From the NCBI GenBank assembly GCA_051294375.1, contig CM119263.1, positions 27,859,858-27,923,857 of the forward strand: a stretch of DNA of 64,000 nt, in the 5' to 3' direction. Source of the stretch: Paraspadella gotoi (taxonomy: Eukaryota; Chaetognatha). Below the pieces are notes generated by a model, which saw nothing but the letters and a program-made list of their open reading frames with translations, was not told the origin of the DNA and did not search any database. The position numbers and the translations under genes are program-made. Within the stretch, counting starts at the first letter, position 1; every line of letters begins with the position of its first letter. This document shows, in pieces, positions 10,641-37,080 of this stretch.

Positions 10641-11433
10641 AATCCTCCAGATTGAGGAGTCCACCCTCGATATCCTCGTTAGAAAACAGTCGTTGCCCTC
10701 TCAGATCCGGAAGCACAAAACCGGCGTCGCTCTGCATCTGGAAAACGGCGTCCTCGGCGCCGTCGAGATTAGCACCTTCCAAACGCCGGTCGGTGGGGTC
10801 GTTGGCGCCGGACTCGGCGGCGTTGGCGCCATTTTGGTCGCTGAAAACGTTAAAGGCGTCGGTCGACTTAAAGTTGGTCGACGAGAAGAAATCCGATGGC
10901 GGGAAATGAATGGGAGAGATTTGTTGCGTTGGTTGAGAAGACGATTGGGTTGGCGGCGAATGAGGCGATGGCAAAAAAGGATTGGGAGAGGAATGACGAG
11001 AAGGCAAAAACTCAAACGGAGACGGAACGAGAGTGAAATTGGATCCTTGATCGCCTGATTGACACGCCCCTTGTGGTTTCTGCCTGGCGATGGTCTGGCA
11101 GGCGACGCCGTTCATCTCTTCATTCCGGAATTGGGCGTCGGGAAAAGACGCCGCTGTCTCCGCCGCCGACGCCGTCGTCATCGATTCGTTGGCGACCGGC
11201 GGCGGTTGGTTCCATCCTCCGAAGGGCGGTGACGCCGATGACGTGGCGGATGATTGGAGCGGCGACGCCCTGCTCCAGTTGTTGTAAGGAGTCGAACCTT
11301 GATTCGCGGATGGATCGCTCCCCTCCGGCTGAACTGGCAGAGTTTTCTTTCTTCCCTGACGAACGGTTGCGGCATTGGTTTTTGGTTTCGGTTGGCGCCG
11401 CTTCTGACGAGAGCGCCGGTTTTGGAACCAGAC
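10609..11433 (-). CDS. Homeobox gene exon 2
   Basis: Acceptor TTTCAAAG, then GTCTGGTTCC encoding VWFQNRRSRQKRR, the second half of the recognition helix. The reading frame stays open to TGA at 10609-10611. Confidence 0.9.
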   Translation of the reverse strand, partial: VWFQNRRSRQKRRQPKPKTNAATVRQGRKKTLPVQPEGSDPSANQGSTPYNNWSRASPLQSSATSSASPPFGGWNQPPPVANESMTTASAAETAASFPDAQFRNEEMNGVACQTIARQKPQGACQSGDQGSNFTLVPSPFEFLPSRHSSPNPFLPSPHSPPTQSSSQPTQQISPIHFPPSDFFSSTNFKSTDAFNVFSDQNGANAAESGANDPTDRRLEGANLDGAEDAVFQMQSDAGFVLPDLRGQRLFSNEDIEGGLLNLEDLQNVPDLEWF

Positions 11434-12861
11434 CTTTGAAAGAAGATTTTAAAATACTTACTGTAAAAAAAAAAGAAGAACAAATTATAAAACCTGTTTA
11501 AAAAAAATACGTATTTCAAAGACAATGAGATTTTTACACATATTAAATTTATGAAAGTAATAAAAATGTTAGGAATAGATTTATACACTGACACTTCAAT
11601 CTAATTTGCATTTAGCAACAAGATAGGCATTAAGGCGTAGTAAAATTTCTAAATTTAACTTTAATTAAAATTCTAAAAGTGAGGAACGAACAACATTATA
11701 CTAATGAACATTTATGTATAAAAAAAATTTATAATAAATTTTACAATTTACGCAGTAGGCCATATTTATACTAGTACTAATCCAATAAATGTTAAAATTT
11801 CAAAACAGTTTTTTCTAAGATTTTTTGCAGATTTGGATTTGTCATAAAAAGTTGATAAAAAGAAATATAACTCTTTTTAAAAAAATCCTTCATTAAGTGG
11901 GTCAAAAATTAGAAAAAGCTATATTTTAAGCTGAAAATTAACTTTTTATATATTAAATATAGTTTTTATAATTTTTAACCCACTTAATGAAAGAATTTTT
12001 AAAAATAATTTATATTTTATCAACTTTTGACGAGGAATTCAAATCTGCAATCAAAATTAAGAAAAGCCTATTTTGAAATTTTTCGATTTTATAAGAATAG
12101 TACTATATATAAATATATCCTACTGCGAAAATTAAAAAAACATAAAATTAATTTTTTTTACAAATTAATGTTCACTGATGGTATGTTGTTCATAATTGAC
12201 CTTTAGAATTTTCGTACGTAACTTTCACTACGCCTTAATAGGCATTTAACATTTAGTAGAGCTCAGTTAAATAAGTTTTCATTAGCATATGTGGATAAGG
12301 CGCTACGTGGGCTGAAGATGACTGTCCGTAACTTCTATAACCCCCTCTAGAAGCCATGGAACGGGTCCCTGGGCTTGGAACCAGGCTTGAGGGTTTGCCA
12401 TGCCCCCAAGGCGGCTTACGGCCGTCCTCACGCTTCCCGCAGGGTAGGTACCGGTAGCTCGAGAGCTTTGATGTAAATCGCCTCTCTAATTTTGAGCTCT
12501 TTCTTTATCTTTATTTTCTCTAATTCTACAACTTAGCTATCCCTAACCACACTTTCTTCTTTTCTCTTTCTTTATTTCAATCTTAATTAACAAACTAGTT
12601 AAAATATTCTCAGTTAAATTTACTAGTTTAAGCATTAAGTCTATTTATTTATTGTTATTGAATTATTTAATCCTTTATCTTTGTTTTACCTTACAAAAAT
12701 GTAAATATTTTCTCGCTCTCTGTCTCTTCAAATTTTCACTATTCACATTTCAACCACTTTCCTCTTCTTCTCTCTCCTTACCTTCACCTGTCCTCAATCT
12801 GACCACTGTCCTTATCTCAACCTTTGTTGGAAGCTTTATCTCTCTCTCTCTCTTTTCTCTC

Positions 12862-12900
<39 letters not shown>

Positions 12901-15485
12901 CTCTCTCTCTCTCTCTCTCTCTCTGACTCAATGTTAAGAGAAAAATTTGTCTGATTAATCAAACGCTGATGAAGGCTTATACTTAAAGCCGAAACATGTC
13001 CTATGTAAAAATAAATCGTTGTACATAAACAAATAAACTTTGTCTTTCTCTAAATATTGTTAGAATATTACCAACAAAAATGATTAAATTTTAACTCTAA
13101 GACAAAGTTGGCGAGACTATAGATTAATTGAAATCATCTGCTGCATTTTCTAATCAAGAATCAATATCATTTTTGCTACTTTTAATAAAAAAAATTATGT
13201 CTATTTTTGTCCATTTTGACTTTTGTCTTGAGATTTGAACGCTAAGATCATTGAAGAAAAATTTTTTACTCCGGCTTTTGGGTCCTTATCTTCTTTACCT
13301 CTGAGTTGGTTCATTTGCCGTTAGTCATCTATTGTTTGCCTATGAATTAATTTTTAAATTGACTAGTCAAAAACTTACATTTTTACATTTTATTACAATT
13401 TGTTAAAGGAAAATACTTCAAAATGTCTAAAATTCTAATCAAATATTCCTTATTGTTGGTGCTTCTGGTACCTAAAAAATTAGGGCAAAAAATTTAATAG
13501 TTTTGCTGCAAAAAAAATATTAAGCCTACTTTTAATTTGTGAGGATTTGTGAGGTGCGTTTTATTTAAACTAAAACTCAGTTTTTGACTTATTTTATAAA
13601 TTTAATAGATGAGAAATATACTAAAGTTAACAAATTAAAAAAAACCGCCTTCTTTTATTGAAAGGGGAAGCGTCAGGAAATTAATTTCTCTCAATCAACA
13701 GCTCAATCGTCCACCAAAGAATTGAGTTATGGATAGTATTGAGGGTGAGAACAGTTGTAGGACAGGAGTGACTGACTATGACGAAATAAAATAAAATTTA
13801 ACGCTTATTATGTTGGCGTGAAGAATCAAAATACTTCACACAGAGAGAAAGAGAAAAAGAGAGTCAGAGCAAAAGTTCGAGAAAGAAAGAAAACAAGAAA
13901 AGCAGTGGAAAACAAAAACAAAGTTTAATAATATAGCGTTCCGATTTTTTGCCTAAGCAGTAGTATATCTAAAAAACGCGACAGATCTTACGAGCAATTT
14001 TATCTTTAAAAGTAATAAAGGCTGATACCGTAATTGAAATAATTAACGTGAAAGAAATCATGTCTTACCGTATTTTGAAAGCATAGAAATTCACCCAGTG
14101 AGTTCTATGTTATAAGGAGAAGATAACTAATGCCAACCGTTTTTTTTAAATAAAGAAAGTTTCATATTTATCAGTGGGAAAAAATAATTAATAGTTATTT
14201 AAGTTTAAATTTCAAAGTTGAAAATACCCAAATCAAAATCACTGCCGAAAACATTTACGGTTTCGTTGCTGCCACCGTATCGACGACAACGAAAACGTGT
14301 CATCTTTTTGTCATCTTTTTGTCATCTTTTAAGCAGAGACGTATCGTAAGCAGAGACGACAACGAAAACGTGTCATCTTTTTTACTTCACCTGAATCCTC
14401 GCCTCAGAGATTCCACAGATTTTGGCCATGGTGTCCCGATCAGAATAAGAAGGATATGGATTGTCATCGAAGAAATTCTCCAACATCGCGATCTCGCTCT
14501 CTTTGTAGTTGGTCCGAGCTCGTCGAGAGTTGGAGATGAAACTGTCGCCGCTGCCAGCGTCTCCGACCCAGCCGCCGCCGCCGCCGCTGCCGCTGCCGCC
14601 TCCGCCGCCTCCGCCGCTGCCGCCTCCGCCGCCGCCGCTGCCGCCTCCGCCGCCGCCGCCGCCGCGGCCGCCGCTAATGCCGCCACCACCTGGGTCACTT
14701 TCTCCATTTTCATCTTCGTCGTCGCCGCCCCCGTGGTTGTTTTCGCCGCTGTTTTCGCCTCTGTTTCCCCCGCTAACGACGCCGCAAAAGTTTTCGTCGT
14801 TGTTCATATAAGACGATGAAAAAACGGCATTTTCATTGCTCCATGCATTGGGATTGCGAAAGTCTGTCCGACGATTGTTGGCGCTCGTATCATTGACGGC
14901 GTAGATGACGTCATCGTTACAGAAATTTGACGAAGTCGTTAAACCGGAAACGGCGTCGTCTCTCGGCACCTCGGCCGATCGGGCAAAAGCACCGACGCCG
15001 GATTGTCGGTTCTGGGGCGCCGGGATGTTCCAACCATTCGCTGGCGGTTGAATCGATCCGAGAGGCGATCGTCGCTGCAATTTCGGTGGCGCCGGGACGG
15101 CATCTTTGGGCTGGAAGGGAAGGCGCCGTTTTTTTAGCGTAGGCGCGGACATCTGAGTCACGACCGCCTGCGTCACCGAAGTGGGCGTGTCTGCGGGATG
15201 AAGTGGTAGCGGAAAGACGTTTTGATTTGAGGTTTGATGCGTCGACAGAGAAGACTGATGCGTCGACGTCGATGCTTGTTGCGTCGGCATTGACGGCTGC
15301 TGAGTCGTCATCGACCTTTGATACGTCGGCATTGACGGCTGCTGAGTCGTCATCGACCTTTGATACGTCGGCATTGATGGTTGATGCCTCGACATTGTGG
15401 ATTGGTGCATCAAATGATTACACATCGGTTGATCCATCGGCAAAGAATGAGACGACATGGCAAAAAAATGATTCGATCCAGCCAT
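10609..15485 (-). CDS. PRD-like homeobox transcription factor (2 exons)
   Basis: Complete gene: exon 1 15485-14391 (365 codons), intron 14390-11434, exon 2 11433-10609 (274 codons plus stop), 639 residues. The N-terminus is His/Gln/Ser/Met-rich with a repeated SMPTYQRSMTTQQP unit (about residues 37-66) and a basic patch KKRRLP near 118. A Gly tract covers about 266-305. The homeodomain is residues 320-379: R5, Y8, L16, F20, Y25, W48, F49, Q50, N51, R53. The splice falls exactly between homeodomain residues 46 and 47 in phase 0, a position typical of PRD-class genes. The rest is Pro/Ser/Gln-rich with an acidic, leucine-containing end (GGLLNLEDLQNVPDLEWF) that could be an activation region. No paired domain is seen. 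By family, a nuclear sequence-specific DNA-binding regulator. It is divergent; closeness to Mix/Dux-type Q50 proteins is a guess. Start chosen as the first ATG of the long frame. Confidence 0.9.
11630..12238. mobile_element. 609-bp foldback MITE flanked by TTAA
   Basis: TTAAGGCGTAGTAAAA at the left mirrors ...TTTCACTACGCCTTAA at the right. The inverted similarity runs almost to the centre near 11940: CGCAGTAGG, TAGTACTA, AAAGTTGATAAAA and CATTAAGTGGGT all recur in inverse. No coding capacity. The TTAA at both ends could be a piggyBac-type target duplication, or TA duplications within it; the termini do not start with CCC as many piggyBac elements do. Confidence 0.85.
12841..12926. repeat. CT-rich microsatellite
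   Basis: CT repeats with a few interruptions, inside the homeobox intron. Confidence 0.95.
14281..14382. repeat. Short direct repeats at the homeobox 5' splice site
   Basis: A block of about 27 bp (CGACAACGAAAACGTGTCAT plus TTTT) occurs at about 14282 and 14357. Between them are three GTCATCTTTT units. The second block ends a few bases from the exon 1 donor at 14390. Confidence 0.85.
14391..15485 (-). CDS. Homeobox gene exon 1
   Basis: ATG at 15485-15483 to donor ATTCAG/GTGAAG. Encodes the low-complexity N-terminus, Gly tract and homeodomain residues 1-46. An in-frame stop follows the donor after two codons, confirming splicing. The Ala- and Pro-rich frames on other strands here are shadows of the Gly codon repeats. 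Confidence 0.9.
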
Positions 15486-16673
15486 GATTTGTTATTTTCT
15501 TCTTTTTTTTATTATTTTTTTTTCATTCGATGTTTTTTTTTAGATTTCTTGAAAAATTTTGCAATTTCTTGTTTCAAGAGCCGTAAATTGTGGCTCTCTC
15601 TCTCATTGGACGACCGAAAAGATTTCTTTTTTTTCGTTCTCCGTCGAAGGAGGATCGATCGATCGAAGCGTCGATAAAGACGACGATCGGAAAAAAAAAA
15701 GACACAGTCACTTCTTTGAATTTGGGTGGAAAATAAAAAATTAAAGATCGGAAATGGAACGAGGGAGTTTTATGAAGAGGGGAAGATGAGGAGGAGGAGG
15801 TGCGGAGTCGAGTTGTAACCAATATGAATAGAATTGGGGGGAGGAAGAGGAAGAGAAGCAAGGCTGTCTGGGTCGCAGGTTCCATGGACTGTTCTCACTT
15901 ATGGTCAGTGCCCACTGGTCAAATGATCACTGTCCTTCTTCATCATCCTCTTTCTTCACCTCCTCCTCCCCGCCCTCCACTACTCCAGCCGGGGGCTTCC
16001 GTCCGGCAAAACTCGGCCATCGTCTTCCGGCCACTTTTTTTTTTCTCGGCGCCGAAAAACCGAGGACGAAACGAGGAAGACGACGACGACATTTAAAGAA
16101 TCGCGAAGATATGGATGGCGACATTCCGTTAATTGAAAAATTAGAAAAGCGACAAGTTTAAAAAAAAAGTTTCGTTGTGAATATTTTGAGTTAATGAGTC
16201 AATTGTATTTACAATTCAAAATATTGCCTAAAAAATAAATCTTAATCTAATCATACCTCAAAAATTATAAATGAAAAAAAAATTGTTTCGATTGTGCATT
16301 TTACAAATAAAAAAATAATGGTATCATTCGAGATATATTTGGGACGTATTTAAACGAGCGATATCTGTCTCTCTCAGTGTTAATTAATTGTTATTTATTT
16401 GGTTATTAATCAATTAAAACTCAAAATCAAGGGATCAAGGCAAGGAAAGTTTTCAACGAAAATGTTAATAAAAATTAAAGTCTATTACGTAGTAGAATCG
16501 TCTATAAATCAAATCTATGATTTATCTCTCTAGTCCAATACCATTTATTTTTATTTTAAACTTTTTCATAGATCGTAATTCTCGATTGATCCGTGGGAAT
16601 TTCGTGTAGACGTTATTGTTTTATTTTTTGTGTGAGGACACAAAAGTGACTCGGTGATCAAAAGACGACGAAG
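15486..16673. promoter_or_regulatory. Divergent intergenic region
   Basis: About 1.2 kb separate the homeobox start (-) from the first ATG of the next gene (+), so it probably holds both promoters. No convincing TATA box. A palindromic homeodomain-type dimer site, TAATCAATTA, lies at 16407-16416, with TAATTAATTG at 16381-16390. AT-rich sequence makes chance occurrence likely. GC-richer DNA at 15780-16070 has no supported exon. Confidence 0.35.
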
Positions 16674-16758
16674 ATGACGACGACGACCAAGACGATGACG
16701 ATGACTCTGACGGGTGCAATCAAGAAAAAATCAAAAGAGACCTCAGACCAGACAAAAG
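16674..16758 (+). CDS. Possible first exon of the 16.7-18.2 kb gene
   Basis: Encodes MTTTTKTMTMTLTGAIKKK..., leaving in phase 1. A phase-compatible acceptor follows at 16823, but that frame stops after 26 codons. Assignment to the downstream exons is by position only. Confidence 0.35.
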
Positions 16759-18024
16759 GTGAGTCTCGCGATTTCGGCGGTTGAAATCTTAACTTAACCA
16801 TGAGAATCTACGCCTCAAAACAGACGAATGTCTAGACGGGTTTCACGTCTGGACAGAAGCAACGAAACTCAAAAGATCAAAACTAAAATCGACAGACATT
16901 TAAATCATTTCGTTTCAAGACGCGAGTCAAATCGGCCAATCAGCAACTCAGACCTCCGTCGATTCGCCAATCGGCGTCGTTTATCTTCGTCGATCCTCTG
17001 CGATCGAAAGGGTTTTTCTCCCCAAGGAAGATGGTCAATTTAACCAACATCCGTAGGAGAATTTGTTGTTGTGAATGAAGATGTTTTGATCTTCTTTAAA
17101 GTTGCAGTCGACGTTTGCTCAAAGGTTCGTGCTTCAAATTTTCAACAAGTCATCTTACGGAAACTCTGAATCTCTTTTGCCATCGATAATTCATCTAATT
17201 ATGGCTAATGAGCAATATGTTCGGTTCTATTATCTTTTCTTTTTCTTTTTTTTAAACCCCTTCAATGTATCGGTGAGTAGTAAATTAACCTTAAAGTTTG
17301 ATAGTTAAACTAAGAAAATGTTTTTTGTCTCAGGATATTTCGATAAATTTGTTCATTTAAAACTACGTACATGTACAATAATTGCTTAATTGTCCAAAGT
17401 CAGGGGCAAGATAGCTTATTTATTAAATGAATGGATAATTTTTATATTGGTTGTACCAATTTCATAAATTATTAAATGCTGTTGGTTTCGAGTAAAATGA
17501 TGTCCTAATTCGAGAATAATGGCGAGACACCCTTGTCTCCCTAATCTTACCATCCCCACGATTTCCTGGTCTAGGCCAGCGGCGGGTTCTGCCACGCCCT
17601 CTCAGGCGAATACGGCGCCATCTGCGAGACGCAAGGATGGGATGACGCAGTCGCCTTTGGAAATCCTTCAAGACCGGACGACACCGAGGCGAGTTGACCG
17701 GCGGTTGGGTTAGAGGGTCCCGGGTTCGAGGCCGGATTGGAAAAAAAAAAATTTAACCATTTGTTGTAGGTAAAATATACATTAACACGAATATACGATT
17801 AGTACGTACGACATAGGCAATGTCTACAGAAATTTTTTAACTCTAAATCTTCCCACGCAGCTAACTTACCGAATCCGAATTTATACGGAAGACGCTTACC
17901 ATCCAGTTACGATCTGCTGCCGCGGGTTCGGCGTGGGACCAGAAGGAGAAGTGAGTGATCGGCTTTTATTCGAATTGACCGTCTTTTGTTTTTTGACATT
18001 TTATGGATACTAATGAATGTCTAT

Positions 18025-18075
<51 letters not shown>

Positions 18076-18235
18076 GATGCAGATGCTCGAGATCGGGTGT
18101 GGCCCCCACGTGGAACGCACCGTCTCTTGGCGTCGTGACGGCGTCCCTCAGATTCAGTGCATGTCCTATCTGACTCACCCCGACCCGCATATTGAGACTT
18201 ACTTTTGGGGAACCGTCGTTCGGTGGACCCACTGA
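16674..18235 (+). CDS. Unrecognised small gene, 3' exons clear
   Basis: The secure part is two exons, 17861-17950 and 18077-18235 (stop TGA), joined in phase 0. They encode 82 residues with paired and single cysteines (HPVTICCRGFG, EIGCGPHVERTVSW, IQCMSYL) and end FWGTVVRWTH. A possible first exon is 16674-16758, starting ATG with an in-frame stop upstream and a good donor (AAAAG/GTGAGT), encoding a Thr/Lys-rich start. Its link to the later exons is not established: one phase-compatible 17-nt micro-exon (17108-17124) exists, but the segment between 17125 and 17860 is unresolved. The cysteine pattern could suit a secreted protein; no family is recognised and no signal peptide is seen. Confidence 0.5.
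17395..17750. mobile_element. Repeat-derived segment with tRNA T-arm motif and A tail
   Basis: Starts with the 80-bp block shared in inverse with 3865-3955. It ends with a B-box motif (GGTCCCGGGTTCGAGGCC) at about 17717-17734 followed by an A tract. Between them, 17575-17693 is open for 39 codons after a CTGGTCTAG acceptor-like site (SGGFCHALSGEYGAICETQ), so it may instead include an exon of the surrounding gene, but no proper donor is seen. Confidence 0.45.
17861..17950 (+). CDS. Penultimate exon of the 16.7-18.2 kb gene
   Basis: Acceptor TCTTCCCACGCAG, donor GGAGAA/GTGAGT, exactly 30 codons, phase 0 on both sides. Encodes LTYRIRIYTEDAYHPVTICC followed by RGFGVGPEGE. Confidence 0.6.
18027..18074. 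repeat. (CT)n microsatellite forming a polypyrimidine tract
   Basis: About 48 bp of CT directly precede CCAG at the acceptor of the last exon of the 16.7-18.2 kb gene. Confidence 0.95.
18077..18235 (+). CDS. Terminal exon of the 16.7-18.2 kb gene
   Basis: 53 codons including TGA at 18233-18235. Encodes MQMLEIGCGPHVERTVSW and a His/Trp-containing end. The frame is fixed by the phase-0 junction with the previous exon. Confidence 0.6.
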   Translation: MQMLEIGCGPHVERTVSWRRDGVPQIQCMSYLTHPDPHIETYFWGTVVRWTH

Positions 18236-19071
18236 GAACAGACGACCTTTGTGGGCGTTTTGTGGGCGACCACAAAAGAGAAAATTTAAGGACTGATTTT
18301 TGTTTATAAAATGCAAATCTTTGTGACATACTAGTAAATATTTAATAAATCGAGTATCTCTCTACAGAAGAATAACTTTAAAATTCACTGATTAAAAATA
18401 AAATAAAATTTCATTCATGTAATCTTTTAATTTCTATGAATTACAAGATTCGTACATCATTCTTAATGATTTATTCATTCACACGAAATGTGAAAAACAA
18501 AGGAATTTCGCTACAAAAATAAGAGTGCATGAAAAATTAAAAAAAGGAAATGAATCGTATAATGTTATGAGGGATGACGGTATGAGACTTAATGATAGTA
18601 GTATCATAAGTATGATACATCTAAAATGACTACAGTTAGATGAGCATGACGAAGCCTCCGCTAAGAACGATTAATGATAATGATATGACATGTTTTTTTT
18701 TAATCAGATGAAGTTAACTTGAAAGTTAGTAATTTTATAAAACGAGCAGCAGAATTTTTGTTGTACATTACGGACATTTCATTTCGACTTCAGACGCCCA
18801 TCGATTAAGGCATTTATTTATTTTTAAATAATTTATTTAATGATGATTTAGTGATTCGAATGAATTTAAATATTTAATTTCGTCGTGACGCTGAGGCATA
18901 TCATTCTTAGGGAGTAAGTGTTTAAGGCGGCTGATCATAGTTATATACAGTTTTTTTTATAAACTGGACAAATTTGCAGAACACAATTTCGTACAAATAC
19001 TCAGTACTACTCAGTGAATACCAACAATTGTATTTGTTAGTGACGAGATCAACGAATTGAGTCATTTAATC

Positions 19072-19139
<68 letters not shown>

Positions 19140-20169
19140 AAACAAAATTAAAGAGGTGCAGAAGGTTGAGGCTGATTTGGCGAAAGCAAAAGGCAAAAAA
19201 AAAAAAAGCTTATAATTATTTTTTAGAAATAAACGTTATTCCAATAAAAAAAAATTACCGAAATGTTGGGAGCAAAAAATAAGCGAAATAATTAAGGATC
19301 GGAAATAAAGTCGAGTTACATTTTTTGGAAAATGTCAAATTTTGAATACACGAATTTTGCAGACGATATACATATAATTTTTTGGGGGGGAATTTCGTCG
19401 AAAACTGATTGTGAAAAATGTTGGGTTTTTTTTTGTTTGTTTTTTTTTTTTGCCCTAAACAGCGAATCTTTTGACGGATTTTCGATTTGTGTTGCTTATA
19501 TATTTTCAAAGGACAAACAATCCGACGCGAAAATTGTTTACATCACGTGGACTTTTTTGGCCTGAAAAATCTTGGGCGGTTGAAACCCGAAGAGTCGAGC
19601 GAGAAGTCCCGGGTTCGGTTCCGCGCTCTGCCTTTTCCGTCGATTCTGAATTTTGCTTCGCCCCTTCTGACCTCTGAACCCTGGAAACAAGGAAGGGGGG
19701 GGAAATCGAGCTTGACGGGCTGAGTGCTTCCGAATTATAAGTTTAGATCATAGGCCCAAATTGGATTAGTTACTTAATAATTTAAAACGAATATATTTTA
19801 AAAAAAGACGCGTTTCAGAGTTTTTATTCAACAATCAACATCCCCCAATATAATCCTTCAATTTATTTCAACTTAAAAACTAGGATTGTTGGTAGGAACG
19901 ACAGGAATCACTGGTTAAGGCACCGAAAGTGGCCTAGAAAGTTAAGGTATCTACTCCTGTCGTTATTACGTTTTTATATTTAACTTTTTTAAATATATAC
20001 ATTATTATTATATATCAATCATCATTCGTCATAGTCAGGTCATTTCATCTATAGCGTCATAAAATTCATCATCTTCAGAAAATTTTTTATCATAATCACC
20101 AATATTTATCATCATTATTGATAATCGTAGGAGATTTATAAAGATTTATAAAGATTTATAAAATGACAT
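18236..20169. other. Intergenic, repeat-bearing
   Basis: AT-rich with no supported gene. Contains a GA microsatellite (19073-19135) and a tRNA-like B-box segment (about 19575-19640, GTCCCGGGTTCGGTTCC) that is probably another SINE relic. The short frames at 19332-19723 lack codon character. Confidence 0.6.
19073..19135. repeat. (GA)n microsatellite
   Basis: Uninterrupted GA repeat of about 63 bp. Confidence 0.98.
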
Positions 20170-20450
20170 TGTGGCGATATATTGACACCGCCTCACGTTC
20201 ACCACCGTCTAAGCCAATACCGTTGGCTAATAGGGGGGGGCTAGGCGTTGTGTTCTATCCACAGTCTAAACGACTTCCCACTGCGTTGGCAAAGCGAGAC
20301 CGTCCTAGGGTAACCGCGCAAGTGACAGGAGGCGTCACAGATGGTCCGAAGCCCCCAAAGCCAACAGTGAGATGGGCATCACAGGCAACCCAGCTGTTGT
20401 CATAATGTACTAGTTACTGTTTTTTTGATTGTGTACGAAATAATTTAAAT
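20170..20450 (+). mobile_element. Possible LTR-type repeat fragment
   Basis: Begins TGTGGCGATATATTGACACC, nearly identical to the motif at 7595-7621. It continues as a GC-rich block of about 230 bp in AT-rich surroundings. The TG start and presence of a related start elsewhere suggest a repeat terminus, possibly a solo LTR. No second boundary or target duplication could be fixed. The 80-codon frame over it is probably incidental. Confidence 0.35.
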
Positions 20451-20585
20451 AAATTAACTAGGTTTTTTTTTCTTCTATTTTAATGTGTTTTCGTATGCTC
20501 AGACTTGGTCTATATTCGTTGATTATGATTGTACCGAATCAATCTTGTTCGTATTCGAATAAAATCTGATATCTTCCTCACCTAG

Positions 20586-35619
<15,034 letters not shown>

Positions 35620-36151
35620 CTGCGAAGGTGGGGGTGATGGTGGATTTGATTTATTTGTGAACTGAATTATTTATCTCTAACATCCGTTTAATTAATTTTA
35701 TGTTGTTTATTTCCTTAATGTATGTATATTTATTTAAATATTTTTGTTTAATTATTAATTTACTTATTGTTATTTTTTAATGATTTATTGATATATTTTT
35801 ATTTTTTTGATATATTCAAAAAAGTAAAATTACCGGATATACCAAAACGCACTCAAATAAAAAAGAGGCATAACATAACGGTTCAACATTTAGAAAAAGT
35901 AGTACATCATACATGACAAAAAATTGGTGAAAAATCTGCTTCCATAAATCATCTTCAAATTGAAAAAAAATAAGTTGGAACTCGCGATGTCGATCGATAA
36001 AAAAAAAGCAAAACCAAATCATGGACGAAAACGTCTTCTTTGCCGGGGAAAAATGACATTATCATAAATGACATTATCATAATAATGAGGGTGGAGAGCG
36101 GAAGAAACGCGAGAGAGCTTCGTCTTTTATTCAATCGCGATTTCCCGGGTA

Positions 36152-36259
<108 letters not shown>

Positions 36260-37020
36260 TCCTTTCCAGCGCACGCGCATGACAAGGAAAAGATGTCGTT
36301 AGCATGACACTGACAAAAATTTCGTTAGCATGACGAAATTGCCCGGCGAGAAGAAAATTGGAATTTTGGATAATGGAGGAGGTGAAAGGAGAGAGAGAGA
36401 GAGAGAGAGGGGGGAGAGGGAAAGAGGTAGAGATGGAAGAAGGGATGAAAAAGAGGAGGAAGGGAAAAAGGAAAAAGTGGGAAAAAGGAAAGAATGCAAT
36501 AATGAGTACAAAGTGAGCGAAAAATGATAAGAAAGGGGAAATAAAGGAAAATAAGCTTGGCTATATTTAAGCCAGGTGAGCGGGGGAAAAATGATAGAAA
36601 AAGGGGTGACGCTAGAGAAGCGATAACGGATCAACTAAGAGATGATGTAGTTTTAGAAAAAACATGGAACGAATTTGGGAAAAGGGGGAAGAACATGATG
36701 TGCTTTGGAGAGAGGGGGAAGAAGAAAAAATTAGGTTGGTAGGAAAAGCGTAAAACGAGGACAGGAACGAAATGGGAAAGAAGCTTAAATCGAATGGGAG
36801 GGACTTTATCGGAAAAAGGAAAGAAAAACTGAAAAAAGGAGGAAAAAGTGAGCGAAAAAAAAGGGGAAAAATGGAAAGAAGGGCTGAATGGAAAAAGGTA
36901 GGAAATGGAAAGAAGAGGAGAAAATTTGAAAAAGGGCGGGAAAAGAAGAAGGCTAAAACTAATTTTGTCAACTGGTTCTTAACTGGTGAAGGAAAGGAGG
37001 AGCGAGAGGACGAGAGAGAA

Positions 37021-37028
37021 GAGAGGAG

Positions 37029-37080
<52 letters not shown>

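Larger units (their letters stand above)
11434..14390 (-). other. Intron of the homeobox gene
   Basis: About 2.96 kb. Holds a 609-bp foldback MITE (11630-12238), a GC-rich segment at 12280-12475 of repeat-like character, a CT microsatellite (12841-12926) and a repeated block beside the 5' splice site (14281-14382). No additional exon was found. Confidence 0.8.

Noticed and set aside
14382-14819. Ala-rich and Pro-rich open frames on both strands
   Set aside because: They are other-frame readings of the GGC-type glycine tract in homeobox exon 1.
20163-20405. 80-codon plus-strand protein
   Set aside because: Overlaps a repeat-like block sharing its start with 7595; no splice sites or family features.
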